The translations under genes and the position numbers were made by a program. Below the pieces are notes generated by a model, which saw only the letters and a program-made list of their open reading frames with translations, searched no databases and was not told where the DNA came from. From DATKEH01 sp035546355 (lineage in GTDB: Bacteria > Acidobacteriota > Thermoanaerobaculia > Multivoradales > JAIOJS01): DNA of 28,782 nucleotides. Below are positions 1 through 9,164 of the stretch, piece after piece. The stretch is taken from contig DATKEH010000016.1 of NCBI GenBank assembly GCA_035546355.1, positions 1-28,782 on the forward strand, written 5' to 3'. The number at the start of each line of letters is the position of its first letter. Position 1 is the first letter of the stretch.

Positions 1-1011
<1,011 letters not shown>

Positions 1012-1012
<1 letters not shown>

Positions 1013-1029
1013 ATCTGAGTGCTCAGATT
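1012..1029 (+). other. Perfect hairpin at the 23S 3' end / 23S-5S spacer
   Basis: AATCTGAG (1012-1019) and CTCAGATT (1022-1029) are exact reverse complements with a 2-base centre. The hairpin lies directly at the estimated 3' end of 23S, where rRNA precursors are trimmed, and has no T-run, so it is more likely a processing or anti-degradation structure than a terminator. The rest of the spacer to the 5S gene (1030-1122) shows no tRNA. Confidence 0.5.
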
Positions 1030-1123
1030 CGACGGATCCGTATCGATTCGCTCGCTCGTCTTCCCGATTCGGTTCAGGAGCCGAGGCTCGATCGCCCCGG
1101 CTTCGACCATGACCTATACGGTT

Positions 1124-1243
1124 TTCCCGGTGGCCGTAGCGAGGGGGAAACACCCGTCCCCATTCCGAACACGGCAGTTAAGCCCCTCAGCGCCGATGGT
1201 ACTGCATGCGAGAGTGTGTGGGAGAGTAGGTCGCTGCCGGGAA
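1124..1243 (+). rRNA. rrf: 5S ribosomal RNA
   Basis: About 120 bases. The ends pair as the closing stem: TTTCCCGG near 1123-1130 with CCGGGAAA at 1237-1244. Between them are the conserved 5S segments CCCATTCCGAACACGG and GCCGATGGTACTGCATGCG. It lies about 110 bases after 23S on the same strand and is followed at once by a rho-independent terminator, as expected for the last gene of an rrn operon. The exact ends may be off by a few bases. Confidence 0.93.
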
Positions 1244-1253
1244 ATTAGATCTT

Positions 1254-1290
1254 CGATGGCCCTCGGACTTTCCGGGGGCCATCGCCTTTT
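1254..1290 (+). terminator. Rho-independent terminator of the rRNA operon
   Basis: A 14-bp stem with a 3-base loop: the arm CGATGGCCCTCGGA (1254-1267) pairs with TCCGGGGGCCATCG (1271-1284), with one G-U pair. A short T-run (1287-1290) follows. It begins about 10 bases after 5S. Confidence 0.88.
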
Positions 1291-1347
1291 ACGGGCTCGC
1301 TCCCCGCGAGCCGCGTGGCCGCCAGCCGCAGCCGCCCGGCGAACTTT

Positions 1348-1356
1348 TGGTAGAAT
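1348..1356 (+). promoter_or_regulatory. Extended -10 promoter candidate for infC
   Basis: TGGTAGAAT matches the extended -10 consensus TGnTATAAT at all but one fixed base. No -35 hexamer is visible at the usual distance, which is common for extended -10 promoters. It would start RNA near 1363, giving a leader of about 57 bases before the infC start. It lies after the rrn terminator, so infC probably has its own promoter. Confidence 0.5.
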
Positions 1357-1405
1357 GGTTGCGGAGCGTCGGCCGCAGGGGCCCATCGCCCGTCACCAAC
1401 TACCG

Positions 1406-1422
1406 AAAGGAGGCGCCCTATC
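1406..1422 (+). promoter_or_regulatory. Strong Shine-Dalgarno and AUC start codon of infC
   Basis: AAAGGAGG ends at 1413, and six bases later lies ATC (1420-1422), in frame with infC. The first ordinary start codon in frame is GTG at 1450, which has no Shine-Dalgarno and would cut into the conserved N-terminus. Rare AUU or AUC starts on infC are established in Escherichia coli and Myxococcus xanthus, where IF3 itself discriminates against them. Confidence 0.85.
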
Positions 1423-1947
1423 GCCAGAGCCACGACCCACGACCCGCGAGTGAACCGTCAGATCCGCAAGAGCCCGGTGCGGCTCATCGACGACGCCGGC
1501 CAGCAGGTGGGCATCGTCCCCGTCACCCAGGCCCTCGAGAACGCCAAGGAAAGGGAGCTCGACCTCGTCGAGGTCGCCCCCCAGGCCGATCCCCCGGTCG
1601 TCAAGATCATGGACTGGGGCAAGGCCAAGTTCGAGCGCGACAAGCGCGCCAGGGAGGCGCGTCGCAACACGCACGTCGTCGAGGTCAAGGAGGTCAAGTT
1701 CCGGCCGAACATCGACGACCACGACTTCGAGCGCAAGGTGCGGCGCGCGCGGAGGTTCCTGAAGAAGGGCAACAAGGTGAAGGTGACCGTCTTCTTTCGC
1801 TATCGGCAGCTGCGCCGGCCGGACCTCGGCCAGGAGCTCCTCGACACGGTGGCGGAAAAGACCGCCGAGGTCGGCCACGTCGACAACCGTTCCGACCTCG
1901 AGGGGCGGCGGATGACGATGGTGCTGGCGCCGCAGGCGGCGCACTGA
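1420..1947 (+). CDS. infC: Translation initiation factor IF-3 (AUC start)
   Basis: IF3 binds the 30S subunit, keeps it apart from 50S and proofreads start-codon/initiator-tRNA pairing. The 175-residue product has the family's usual length and two-domain plan. The N-domain has RVNRQIR, VRLIDD and the conserved PPVVKIMDWGK segment; a Lys/Arg-rich linker follows; the C-domain has EVKFRPNIDDHDFE and ends in the typical MTMVLAP. The AUC start at 1420 is chosen because AAAGGAGG sits six bases upstream and it restores RVN before the conserved QIR; starting at GTG 1450 would remove this. The non-canonical start suggests autoregulation by IF3. Odd: the usual downstream partners rpmI and rplT are absent and the next gene is on the opposite strand. 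Confidence 0.95.
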   Translation: MARATTHDPRVNRQIRKSPVRLIDDAGQQVGIVPVTQALENAKERELDLVEVAPQADPPVVKIMDWGKAKFERDKRAREARRNTHVVEVKEVKFRPNIDDHDFERKVRRARRFLKKGNKVKVTVFFRYRQLRRPDLGQELLDTVAEKTAEVGHVDNRSDLEGRRMTMVLAPQAAH

Positions 1948-1972
1948 GCGCGAGGGCCGGAGGGGCTCCGGG

Positions 1973-2046
1973 CGTAGGGGCCGGCCGCCGCGCCGGCCCG
2001 GGCGTCTCCTCCCGTCGGCGTAGGGGCCGGCCTCCGCGCCGGCCCC
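1973..2046 (+). repeat. Two copies of the CGTAGGGGC palindromic element (type 1)
   Basis: Copies at 1973-2000 and 2019-2046, 46 bases apart start to start. The second is canonical: CGTA, then arms GGGGCCGGC and GCCGGCCCC around loop CTCCGC. The first has loop CGCCGC. They fill the gap between convergent infC and folK, so their hairpins could also end transcription from both sides, although no T-run is present. Confidence 0.85.
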
Positions 2047-2075
2047 GGGCGGGGCGGGGGCGTCGCCGTGCCCCG

Positions 2076-2570
2076 TCACCACCCGGGTAGGTCGACCCGC
2101 TCGGGAGCGGGCGCACCCGACGCCAGAAGCCTTCTGGCGATGGCCGCCAGCGTCTCGCCGCTGGCGGGGTGCCGCCAGCGGGGCGCCACCTCCGCGGCGG
2201 GCACCGCCAGATGGACCCGGCGCGTCAGATCGGGATCGCTGGCCGCGCCCTCGTCGCCACCGCCGCCGCGGAACAGCAGCAGGTCGAGATCGAGGGTGCG
2301 CGGCGCATAGGGATCGCCGCTACGGAGACGCCCCAGCTCGGCCTCGATCGGGCGCAGGATCGTCTCCTTGAGCGCGGTCGGCGCCAGCGGCGTGGCGAGC
2401 ACCACCGCCGCGTTGAGGAAGTCCGGCTGGCCGGCAGGGCCCACCGCCGCCGTGCGATACGCCGCCGACGACCGCAGCACCGCGCACCGCATCCGCAGCA
2501 GGCTCTTCGCCGCCGGCAGGTGAGCCTCCGGTGCGATGTTCGACCCGAAGCTCACCAGCGCACGCGCCAC
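2076..2570 (-). CDS. folK: 2-amino-4-hydroxy-6-hydroxymethyldihydropteridine pyrophosphokinase
   Basis: HPPK transfers pyrophosphate from ATP to 6-hydroxymethyl-dihydropterin, the step before dihydropteroate synthase in cytosolic folate synthesis. The 164-residue product is of normal family length. It opens with the conserved SFGSN and carries the HPPK signature around APRTLDLDLLLF, including the two magnesium-binding aspartates. The GTG start lies two bases after the folB stop, so the genes are probably translationally coupled; the conserved N-terminal strand begins at residue 4, which leaves no room for a later start. It is the last gene of a three-gene folate operon. Function is confident from the motif and context. 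Confidence 0.94.
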   Translation of the reverse strand: MARALVSFGSNIAPEAHLPAAKSLLRMRCAVLRSSAAYRTAAVGPAGQPDFLNAAVVLATPLAPTALKETILRPIEAELGRLRSGDPYAPRTLDLDLLLFRGGGGDEGAASDPDLTRRVHLAVPAAEVAPRWRHPASGETLAAIARRLLASGAPAPERVDLPGW

Positions 2571-2572
2571 CC

Positions 2573-2980
2573 TCACCCCTCGCTGGCGGGCTGCGGCTGC
2601 CGGTCGAGCCCGAAGTCCTCGCGCGTCCGCTCGATCGCCACGCCGACGGTGCGCGCGAAGCGCAGCGCCCCGGGCTTCTCCACCTCGACCCGGACGCGCT
2701 CGACCGCGAACTCGCGCAACACCAGGCGGGCGATCTCGGCGGCCAGCCTCTCCACCAGCAGATAGGAGCCGCCCTCGACCAGCGCGATGATCCGCTTGCA
2801 CACGCTGCGGTAGTTGACCGAGTGCGCCAGCTCGTCGCTGCCCCCCGCCGGGCGGGTGTCGAGGGCGAGCTCGAGGTGGATCACGATGTCCTGCGGGCTC
2901 CGCCGCTCCTCCTCGTTGACGCCGAGGATGCCCCGCACCAGCAGGTCGCGGATGAACAGGCGATCGAGAGGCGCGTTCAT
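2573..2980 (-). CDS. folB: Dihydroneopterin aldolase
   Basis: FolB converts 7,8-dihydroneopterin to 6-hydroxymethyl-dihydropterin plus glycolaldehyde, the step just before FolK. The 135-residue protein shows the family's start (DRLFIRDLLVRGILGVNEEER, with the substrate-binding Glu in this loop), the central VNYRSVCKRI segment, LVERLAAEIA, and the C-terminal VEKPGALRFA with the catalytic Lys. The ATG overlaps the stop of the upstream reductase gene as ATGA, and folK follows after two bases, so the three genes form one tightly coupled operon. Confidence 0.94.
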   Translation of the reverse strand: MNAPLDRLFIRDLLVRGILGVNEEERRSPQDIVIHLELALDTRPAGGSDELAHSVNYRSVCKRIIALVEGGSYLLVERLAAEIARLVLREFAVERVRVEVEKPGALRFARTVGVAIERTREDFGLDRQPQPASEG

Positions 2981-3708
2981 AGATACTCTCCTCCGTCGAG
3001 CCGCAGCACCACCCCGGTCGCGAAGCTGGCCCGCAGCAGGTAGAGCATCGCCTCGACGACCGCCTCGGCGCCACCTACCCGGCGCAGGGGGATCTGCTCT
3101 CCGAGCCGCGTCAGCAGCTCCTCTTCGGTCTCCCCCGCGAGCGGCAGGATGGCGCCCGGGGCGATGGCGTTGACCCGCACGCGTGGGGCCAGCTCGAGGG
3201 CCAGCAGCTGGGTCAGATGCGCCAACCCGGCCTTGCTCACCCGGTAGGCGAGGTGGTCGCGGCCGGGGCGATGGGCGCGGGCGTCCGCCAGGTTGACGAT
3301 GCTGCCTTCGGCGTCTGCCGGCAGCTGTGCCGCGAACGCCCGGCTGAGCAGGAACGGAGCGCGCAGGTTGACCGCCAGCTGCTGGTCCCAGCTCTCCGCC
3401 GTGGTGGTGGCGAGGTCTCCCGGCGGGAAGATCGCCGCGTTGTTGACCAGCAGGTGCAGGGGACCGAGGGCGGCGACCGCGCGCGCGATCAACCCGCCGC
3501 AGGCATCGGCGTCGGCGAGGTCGGCGGCGAGCGACACCGCCTCCACCCCCAGCCCCCTCAGCTCCTCGCCCACCGCCTCGGCGGGCTCGGCCGAAGTGCG
3601 GTAGTGCACCGCCACGTGGCAGCCCGCGGCCCCCAGCGCCAACGCCACCGCGCGGCCGAGACGGTGGGCGCCGCCGGTGACCAGGGCGTTCTTGCCGGAG
3701 AGATCCAT
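2977..3708 (-). CDS. Pteridine-reductase-like SDR (FolM/PTR1 type)
   Basis: A 243-residue short-chain dehydrogenase/reductase. The N-terminal cofactor motif is TGGAHRLG (11-18), whose Arg is typical of NADPH-using pteridine reductases, and NNAA lies at 89-92. At the active site the usual SDR Ser is replaced by Asp142, thirteen residues before Tyr155 with Lys159 four further on. This is the same D/Y/K spacing as in the pteridine reductase PTR1 of trypanosomatids. It begins the operon with folB and folK. The likely role is reduction of dihydropterins or dihydrofolate, as for FolM; which substrate is not decided by sequence. A generic SDR is the alternative, but context and Asp142 argue against it. 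Confidence 0.85.
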   Translation of the reverse strand: MDLSGKNALVTGGAHRLGRAVALALGAAGCHVAVHYRTSAEPAEAVGEELRGLGVEAVSLAADLADADACGGLIARAVAALGPLHLLVNNAAIFPPGDLATTTAESWDQQLAVNLRAPFLLSRAFAAQLPADAEGSIVNLADARAHRPGRDHLAYRVSKAGLAHLTQLLALELAPRVRVNAIAPGAILPLAGETEEELLTRLGEQIPLRRVGGAEAVVEAMLYLLRASFATGVVLRLDGGEYL

Positions 3709-3735
3709 GATCCTGAGGCGGGCCTGCGACGCGCC

Positions 3736-3750
3736 CGGGATGTTATCCCG
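3736..3750. promoter_or_regulatory. 15-bp palindrome, possible operator
   Basis: CGGGAT and ATCCCG flank GTT in the 190-bp gap between the divergent folate operon and the secreted-protein gene. It sits 28 bases before the reductase start and about 150 bases upstream of the sigma-54 promoter at 3899. Both distances suit a regulator site: a repressor on the fol side or an enhancer on the sigma-54 side. No known operator family is recognised. Confidence 0.3.
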
Positions 3751-3898
3751 CGGACCGCCGGCTCACTACCCGCTTTGCACGCCGCCGCTGCAACGCCGGG
3801 GGCCGGAGGGCCGGGCACCGCCCCGGTCCGGAAAGGAGTCTTTGTCCAAGCCGCGTGGAATCAGTTATTTCCGCCAAGTCTGCGGATCTCTCGGCGCC

Positions 3899-3913
3899 TG
3901 GCACGGCCCTTGC
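3899..3913 (+). promoter_or_regulatory. Sigma-54 (-24/-12) promoter
   Basis: TGGCACGGCCCTTGC matches the sigma-54 consensus TGGCACG-N4-TTGC at all eleven fixed bases, with the required 10 bp between GG and GC. RNA would start near 3925, only about five bases before the ATG at 3930, so the message would be almost leaderless. Such promoters need an AAA+ activator; one with an intact GAFTGA loop is encoded at 13975-19221. Confidence 0.75.
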
Positions 3914-3929
3914 GCTAAAAGACGCTGTG

Positions 3930-4709
3930 ATGCGACGGCTGGCGATCCTCCCCGTGCTCCTGCTGCTGCTGCCGATGGAGGCGCGGGCGGCCCGGCCTGC
4001 CGATCCCGCCACCGCCGCGCCGGCCGCCGGGCGGGCGGCTCCGGGGACGGAGGACGCCGCCGCCGATGCCGCCGCCGGCCAGCCGCAGGTGGTGCTCGAT
4101 CCGTGGAGCGACCGCCGGCGGATTCCGCCCGCGGCGCCGTCGCTGGACGCGCTCGAGCTCGAGCACTCGCGCTACGCGCGCGAATGGCAGGCGACGGAAT
4201 CGCTGCTCGGCAGCTCCCGCCAGAGGCGCGTGCGGGCGGTGCGTGACAGGGCGCGGCTGCTGTCGGGCTTCTTCCTCACCGAGCCCGCAGAGCTCGAGCG
4301 GGAGGAGGTGCGGGATTTCGTGCGCGACGCCTACGTCAAGCTGTATCGCGAGACGCTGGGGGCGCGATTTCCGTTCGAGGAGCGGCTCGAAGAGTACCTC
4401 GAGCAACGGTTCTCGGTGGGGGCGGGCGGCGAAGAGCGCGGCGCTGGCGGAGCGTCCTGGTCTCCCCGCCTGTCGCCCCGCGTCGCCGTCGGCAGCGGCG
4501 GCTATGCCGGCCTCAAGGTGAGCCTGCCGCGGGCGCCGAACCCGGTGATGTCGAGCATGAGTCTGCAGCTTCGCGAGTCGTTCGACGGCGACGAGGGGAG
4601 TTGGCTGGGCCTCAAGTACGACGACGGCCGCCGCCTGATCGCCCTGGAACATACCGAGGACGAGCGGCACGGGCGGCGGTTCGGGCTGACGATGCGGTTC
4701 CTCTTCTAG
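3930..4709 (+). CDS. Secreted protein of unknown function under sigma-54 control
   Basis: 259 residues with no family I recognise. Residues 1-20 are a signal peptide (RR, a leucine-rich core, then an ARA cleavage site), followed by an Ala/Pro-rich spacer to about 50. The middle (about 60-170) is charged and looks helical, with several Glu/Arg-rich stretches and an EEVRDFVRDAY segment. The last 75 residues have alternating polar/hydrophobic strands and end in MRFLF with a terminal aromatic, which resembles an outer-membrane strand. The ATG at 3930 is chosen because the signal peptide starts there; a longer reading from 3855 would begin upstream of the sigma-54 promoter. Periplasmic or outer-membrane location is inferred; function is unknown. 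Confidence 0.75.
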   Translation: MRRLAILPVLLLLLPMEARAARPADPATAAPAAGRAAPGTEDAAADAAAGQPQVVLDPWSDRRRIPPAAPSLDALELEHSRYAREWQATESLLGSSRQRRVRAVRDRARLLSGFFLTEPAELEREEVRDFVRDAYVKLYRETLGARFPFEERLEEYLEQRFSVGAGGEERGAGGASWSPRLSPRVAVGSGGYAGLKVSLPRAPNPVMSSMSLQLRESFDGDEGSWLGLKYDDGRRLIALEHTEDERHGRRFGLTMRFLF

Positions 4710-4711
4710 CG

Positions 4712-4941
4712 GTCGGGCGCTGCGGGCAGCGCTACAAGGACATCGCCTTGCTGCTGGTCCGCTACGGCCGCTCGGACCTGGTGCGGGCGGCAGGGCTCGA
4801 ACAGGGCCTGCTCGACGACGAGGTGATGCTGCAGACGTCCGCCGCGCCCGAGGCCGAGGAGGCGGCTGCCGACCTCGAGCGCATGGGGCCCACGTTCATC
4901 AAGCTGGGACAGCTGCTGTCCACCCGCGCCGACCCGGGCTA
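4712..4941 (+). pseudogene. Truncated UbiB/AarF (ABC1 kinase family) N-terminal fragment
   Basis: One frame encodes a clear beginning of the ABC1/UbiB atypical kinase family: RYKDIALLLVRYGRSDLV, then after an acidic linker the signature MGPTFIKLGQLLSTRAD. Full members run well over 400 residues; here similarity stops after about 75, exactly where the convergent M50 protease gene ends (4939), and the frame then reads antisense to that gene. There is no ATG, GTG or TTG in frame between 4604 and the start of similarity. The gene therefore lacks both its start and its kinase core. A deletion or rearrangement that joined it to the protease locus is the simplest reading; an assembly join is possible. 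Confidence 0.75.
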
Positions 4942-6063
4942 CGCCTCCTCGAGCTCGACCTTCAGCGACAGGAACTTCAGCAGGTCCTTGAGGCTGAGGA
5001 TGCCGACCAGCCGCTCCCCCTCCACCACCATCAGGCGCGACACCTTGAGCCGGCTCATCGTGCCCAGGGCCGCCATCGCGTCGTCGTCGGGGCCGATCGT
5101 GTTGTCGCCGCTGCACGGCTGCGCCACCGCGCCCACCGACTGGCGCTCCCACTCCGCGACCGGCAGCCGCTTGACCTCCTGCGTGCTGACACAGCCCAAC
5201 AGGCGTCCGTCGTCGACCACCGGGAACATCTTGTGATGGTGGCGGTAGATGTAGTCCTCGACCAGCTCGCGGACCGAGATGGCGCGGGGCACGGTGACCG
5301 GCTCGGACTGCATGAACCGGCGGACGGGCTCTCCTTCGAGAGATTGGCGCAGCAGCAGCTGCTGGTAGCCCATCTGCGCCGCGTTGCGCAGGAAGAGGCC
5401 GATCAGGACCCACCACAACCCGCCCATGGTGCCGCCCGGCATCACCACCACCAGGATGCCGAGGAAGATCAGCGCCAGCCCGAAGCCGGCGCCGATGCGC
5501 GCCGCCACCCGGGTGGCCCAACGCAGGCTGCCTCTCCACTGCCACAGCGCCGAGCGCAGGATGCGCCCGCCGTCGAGGGGGAAGCCGGGGATGAGGTTGA
5601 ACAGCACCAGGATGCCGTTGATCAGCGCCAGGTACGCCAGCACCGCGTCGGCCGCCAGCGGCCAGTCGGCCGCCAGCCGCGCCAGGTAGCAGCCCGCCGC
5701 CACCAGGACGCTCGCCACCGGCCCGGCCACGGCGATGAGGAACTCCGCCCGCGGGCTGGCGGGCTCGTCGGTCATCTCCGCCACCCCGCCGAAGATGAAG
5801 AGCGTGATGCCCCCCATGGTGAGGCCCTGATGGCGCGCCACCAGGGCGTGCGAGAGCTCGTGCAGCACGACCGAGGCGAACAGCCCCAGGGCCCCGACGG
5901 CCCCCATCAGCCAGTAGGTGGACGCCGCCAGCCCGGCGTGCTGCTGCGGGAAGACCCCCGTCGCCAGCGACCAGGTGACGAGCAGGGCGATGATGAACCA
6001 GCTGGCGTCGATGCGGATGGGGATGCCGAAGATCCTGAACAGCTGGAAGCGGGGGCCGAACAT
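4939..6063 (-). CDS. Site-2-type M50 zinc metalloprotease with two CBS domains
   Basis: A 374-residue membrane protease of the S2P/RseP/SpoIVFB group that cuts proteins within the membrane. The zinc motif HELSH (68-72) lies in a transmembrane helix; the third ligand is in NLIPGFPLDGGR (Asp164). About five hydrophobic helices precede a C-terminal half (about 240-370) with paired CBS domains, which bind adenosine nucleotides and tune activity. This is the FtsH-independent, CBS-bearing subfamily without a PDZ domain. The start at 6063 is fixed by the N-terminal FGIPIRIDASW common to the family; it has no Shine-Dalgarno but has a TAGAAT box eight bases upstream. Substrate unknown. A much longer upstream reading on this strand is only antisense to the OmpA gene. 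Confidence 0.93.
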   Translation of the reverse strand: MFGPRFQLFRIFGIPIRIDASWFIIALLVTWSLATGVFPQQHAGLAASTYWLMGAVGALGLFASVVLHELSHALVARHQGLTMGGITLFIFGGVAEMTDEPASPRAEFLIAVAGPVASVLVAAGCYLARLAADWPLAADAVLAYLALINGILVLFNLIPGFPLDGGRILRSALWQWRGSLRWATRVAARIGAGFGLALIFLGILVVVMPGGTMGGLWWVLIGLFLRNAAQMGYQQLLLRQSLEGEPVRRFMQSEPVTVPRAISVRELVEDYIYRHHHKMFPVVDDGRLLGCVSTQEVKRLPVAEWERQSVGAVAQPCSGDNTIGPDDDAMAALGTMSRLKVSRLMVVEGERLVGILSLKDLLKFLSLKVELEEA

Positions 6064-6071
6064 GGGGTTCG

Positions 6072-6077
6072 ATTCTA
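6072..6077 (-). promoter_or_regulatory. TAGAAT box eight bases before the M50 start (leaderless candidate)
   Basis: On the minus strand TAGAAT (5/6 to TATAAT) ends eight bases before the ATG at 6063, so transcription would begin almost at the start codon. No Shine-Dalgarno lies between. This is the spacing seen for leaderless genes in other bacteria. Confidence 0.45.
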
Positions 6078-6384
6078 TCGGACGCCGCAGGGCTGCGCCC
6101 CTCGGTCGCCGGCGCAGGGTGCGCGCGATTTCACTGCCCGAAGTAATTTTTACAAAAGGCGGCGGAGTTCCCGGGCCGTGGGGAGCTGGGAAGCGCGATT
6201 TCCGTCGCTCGCGCCGCCGTTTCGCCCTCTGGCCCGCTTCTTGCTGCGGCAGGCCGCGAGCCCGAATGGGGCATCGGTCCCGGGTTGCCCAAGCGACGTT
6301 CCAGGGAGGGCGGATGACGAATCGCCGGGAGCGTTGTAGAGTATACAAGGGAGAGATGAGACCCACATGCATGGAGGGAACGAC
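6078..6384. other. Divergent intergenic region, M50 protease / OmpA-like gene
   Basis: About 300 bases with no credible gene. It has an AT-rich patch at about 6143-6160 (TAATTTTTACAAAA) that stands out in this GC-rich DNA. Near the OmpA side is an inverted repeat TTGTA (6334-6338) / TACAA (6344-6348), which overlaps a TATACA box (6342-6347), a possible -10 about 37 bases before the start codon. No convincing -35 or palindromic repeat-family copy is seen. Confidence 0.35.
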
Positions 6385-7677
<1,293 letters not shown>

Positions 7678-7701
7678 CGGCGTAGAGCCGATCGCCGACA
7701 C

Positions 7702-7733
7702 GAGCCGGCCCCCCTCGGGGGGCCGGCTCTTTT
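7702..7733 (+). terminator. Strong rho-independent terminator after the OmpA-like gene
   Basis: GAGCCGGCCCCCC (7702-7714) pairs perfectly with GGGGGGCCGGCTC (7717-7729), 13 bp with a minimal loop, followed by TTTT (7730-7733). It lies 25 bases after the stop codon and separates this gene from the convergent FadL-like gene. Confidence 0.93.
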
Positions 7734-7773
7734 CACGTGCCCCGAACGCCTTCGTCGGGAGGCCTACGGGGCC

Positions 7774-9066
7774 TCACCACTTCCAGCTGCCCGACAGCGC
7801 CCACACCTGGTTGCGGGTCTCGTAGCTGCCGTTGACCCGGGGGTTCTGCGGCTCCTGGCCCGTCGCCTGGGTGCTGCCGTAATCGTGGAACGAATAGCCC
7901 ACGTCGATCGACACTTGGGGCAGCACGTAGCTGAAGCCGACGGCGTAGACCAGCGCGTCGCCGCGGGGGAAGCCCGGATCGAGGGTCTGGCGCGGCACCG
8001 GGCTCGGCTCCCAGCCGAGGCCTGCCGAGACCATCCAGTGGTCGGCGACGTCGCCCTCGAGACCCAGGCGCACGCTGACGGTGTCGTGCCAGTCCCGCAC
8101 GGTGGCTTCCCGGCGCGTCGCCGAGAACGGGTTCGGCTGCACCTCCAGGACGGTGGTGTCGATCACCGACCAGGCCTGGTAGGCGACGTCGAGCTCGAGA
8201 CGCAGCTCGGGGTAGGGGGCGGCCCAGAAACCGGTGCGCACCTCCCACGGCAGCTCGAAGCTCTGGCGGCTGGTGCCGGTGCCGAACCGCGCCGCCAGGT
8301 TGCTCTGCAGCACCGGGTCGGCGGGGACGTCGCGGGGGGCGTATTTCACCTCGCCGGTGCCCTCCAGCTCGGCGCCCGAGTCGGCCACCAGGCCCCATCC
8401 CCAGGTGCCCCCGTCGAATTGGAACCCGAGGTCGAACCCCAGGCCGTCGATGTCCGCCTCCGCCAGCCGCGCGACCTCGATCGAGTGCACGAAGCCCCCC
8501 TGGCCAGCCACCGGCAGCACCCGATTGCGCCCCTCGCCGAGCGTACCGAAGTAGTAGTGCACGCCGGCGCCGACGCTCCAGCGCTCGTCGAGCTCGTAGG
8601 CGATGACGGCCTGGGCGTCCCACAGGCTGAGCTCCTGCCGGCGGTTCAGGAATCGCCCCGGAAAGAGAGCCGGCTCCCAGTCCATGAAGTACCAGGACTC
8701 GCTGTTGAAACCGAGGCCGAAGGCGAACGGGTAGCGGTCTTCGGGGGTGTGCCAGGTGGCGTAGACCGCCGGCGACAGGGTGATGATGTGATCCGCGGCG
8801 AAGTCGCCGGTGCGGCTCGAATAGTCGTCCCGTGGTGCGGTGAAGTCGAACCCCACTTCGAACTGCAATCCGTCGAGCCGGGTGATGGCCGCCGGGTTGT
8901 AGGTGACGGCGACGGGAGTGGCGCCGCGCGCGGTGAAGGCGCCGGCCTGGGCGGTGGCTCGGCCTCCGTGCTGATACAGGGTGGGTCCCGCGGCCCGGCC
9001 GGGCGCGGCTGCGAGGGCGGTCAGGGCGAGCAGGGCGAGGACGGGGGTCGGCGATCGGCGGCGCAT
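7774..9066 (-). CDS. FadL/OMPP1-type outer membrane transporter
   Basis: 430 residues of the FadL/TodX family, monomeric barrels that bring hydrophobic compounds such as fatty acids through the outer membrane. After a signal peptide (1-25, cleavage near GRAAG) come the family's N-terminal features: QHGGRATAQAGAF and TYNPAAITRLDG, whose NPA motif belongs to the hatch region. The rest is repeated amphipathic strands with Trp/Tyr belts and it ends in SWKW, an aromatic C-terminus as recognised by the BAM machine. GGAGGG lies four bases before the ATG at 9066. A minus-strand box TAGACT near 9120-9125 could be its -10. The substrate cannot be told from sequence. Confidence 0.88.
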   Translation of the reverse strand: MRRRSPTPVLALLALTALAAAPGRAAGPTLYQHGGRATAQAGAFTARGATPVAVTYNPAAITRLDGLQFEVGFDFTAPRDDYSSRTGDFAADHIITLSPAVYATWHTPEDRYPFAFGLGFNSESWYFMDWEPALFPGRFLNRRQELSLWDAQAVIAYELDERWSVGAGVHYYFGTLGEGRNRVLPVAGQGGFVHSIEVARLAEADIDGLGFDLGFQFDGGTWGWGLVADSGAELEGTGEVKYAPRDVPADPVLQSNLAARFGTGTSRQSFELPWEVRTGFWAAPYPELRLELDVAYQAWSVIDTTVLEVQPNPFSATRREATVRDWHDTVSVRLGLEGDVADHWMVSAGLGWEPSPVPRQTLDPGFPRGDALVYAVGFSYVLPQVSIDVGYSFHDYGSTQATGQEPQNPRVNGSYETRNQVWALSGSWKW

Positions 9067-9138
9067 GGCTCCCTCCGCAGCAAAGGGCGGCGGGGAGCGT
9101 CCCCGCCGCACGAGCAGCGAGTCTATCGTGGCCGTCCC

Positions 9139-9158
9139 GGGCCGGCGCAGGGGCCGGC
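9139..9158 (-). repeat. Degenerate copy of the palindromic element
   Basis: GGCCGGC and GCCGGCC arms flank GCAGGG, which read on the minus strand is loop CCCTGC, close to the family loop CTCYGY. The CGTAGGGG lead is lost. It sits between the FadL-like gene and the reductase upstream. Confidence 0.45.
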
Positions 9159-9164
9159 CGCCGC

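Noticed and set aside
1347..2090. 247-codon ORF overlapping infC
   Set aside because: Another frame of infC with Arg/Gly/Pro-rich translation; infC itself is certain.
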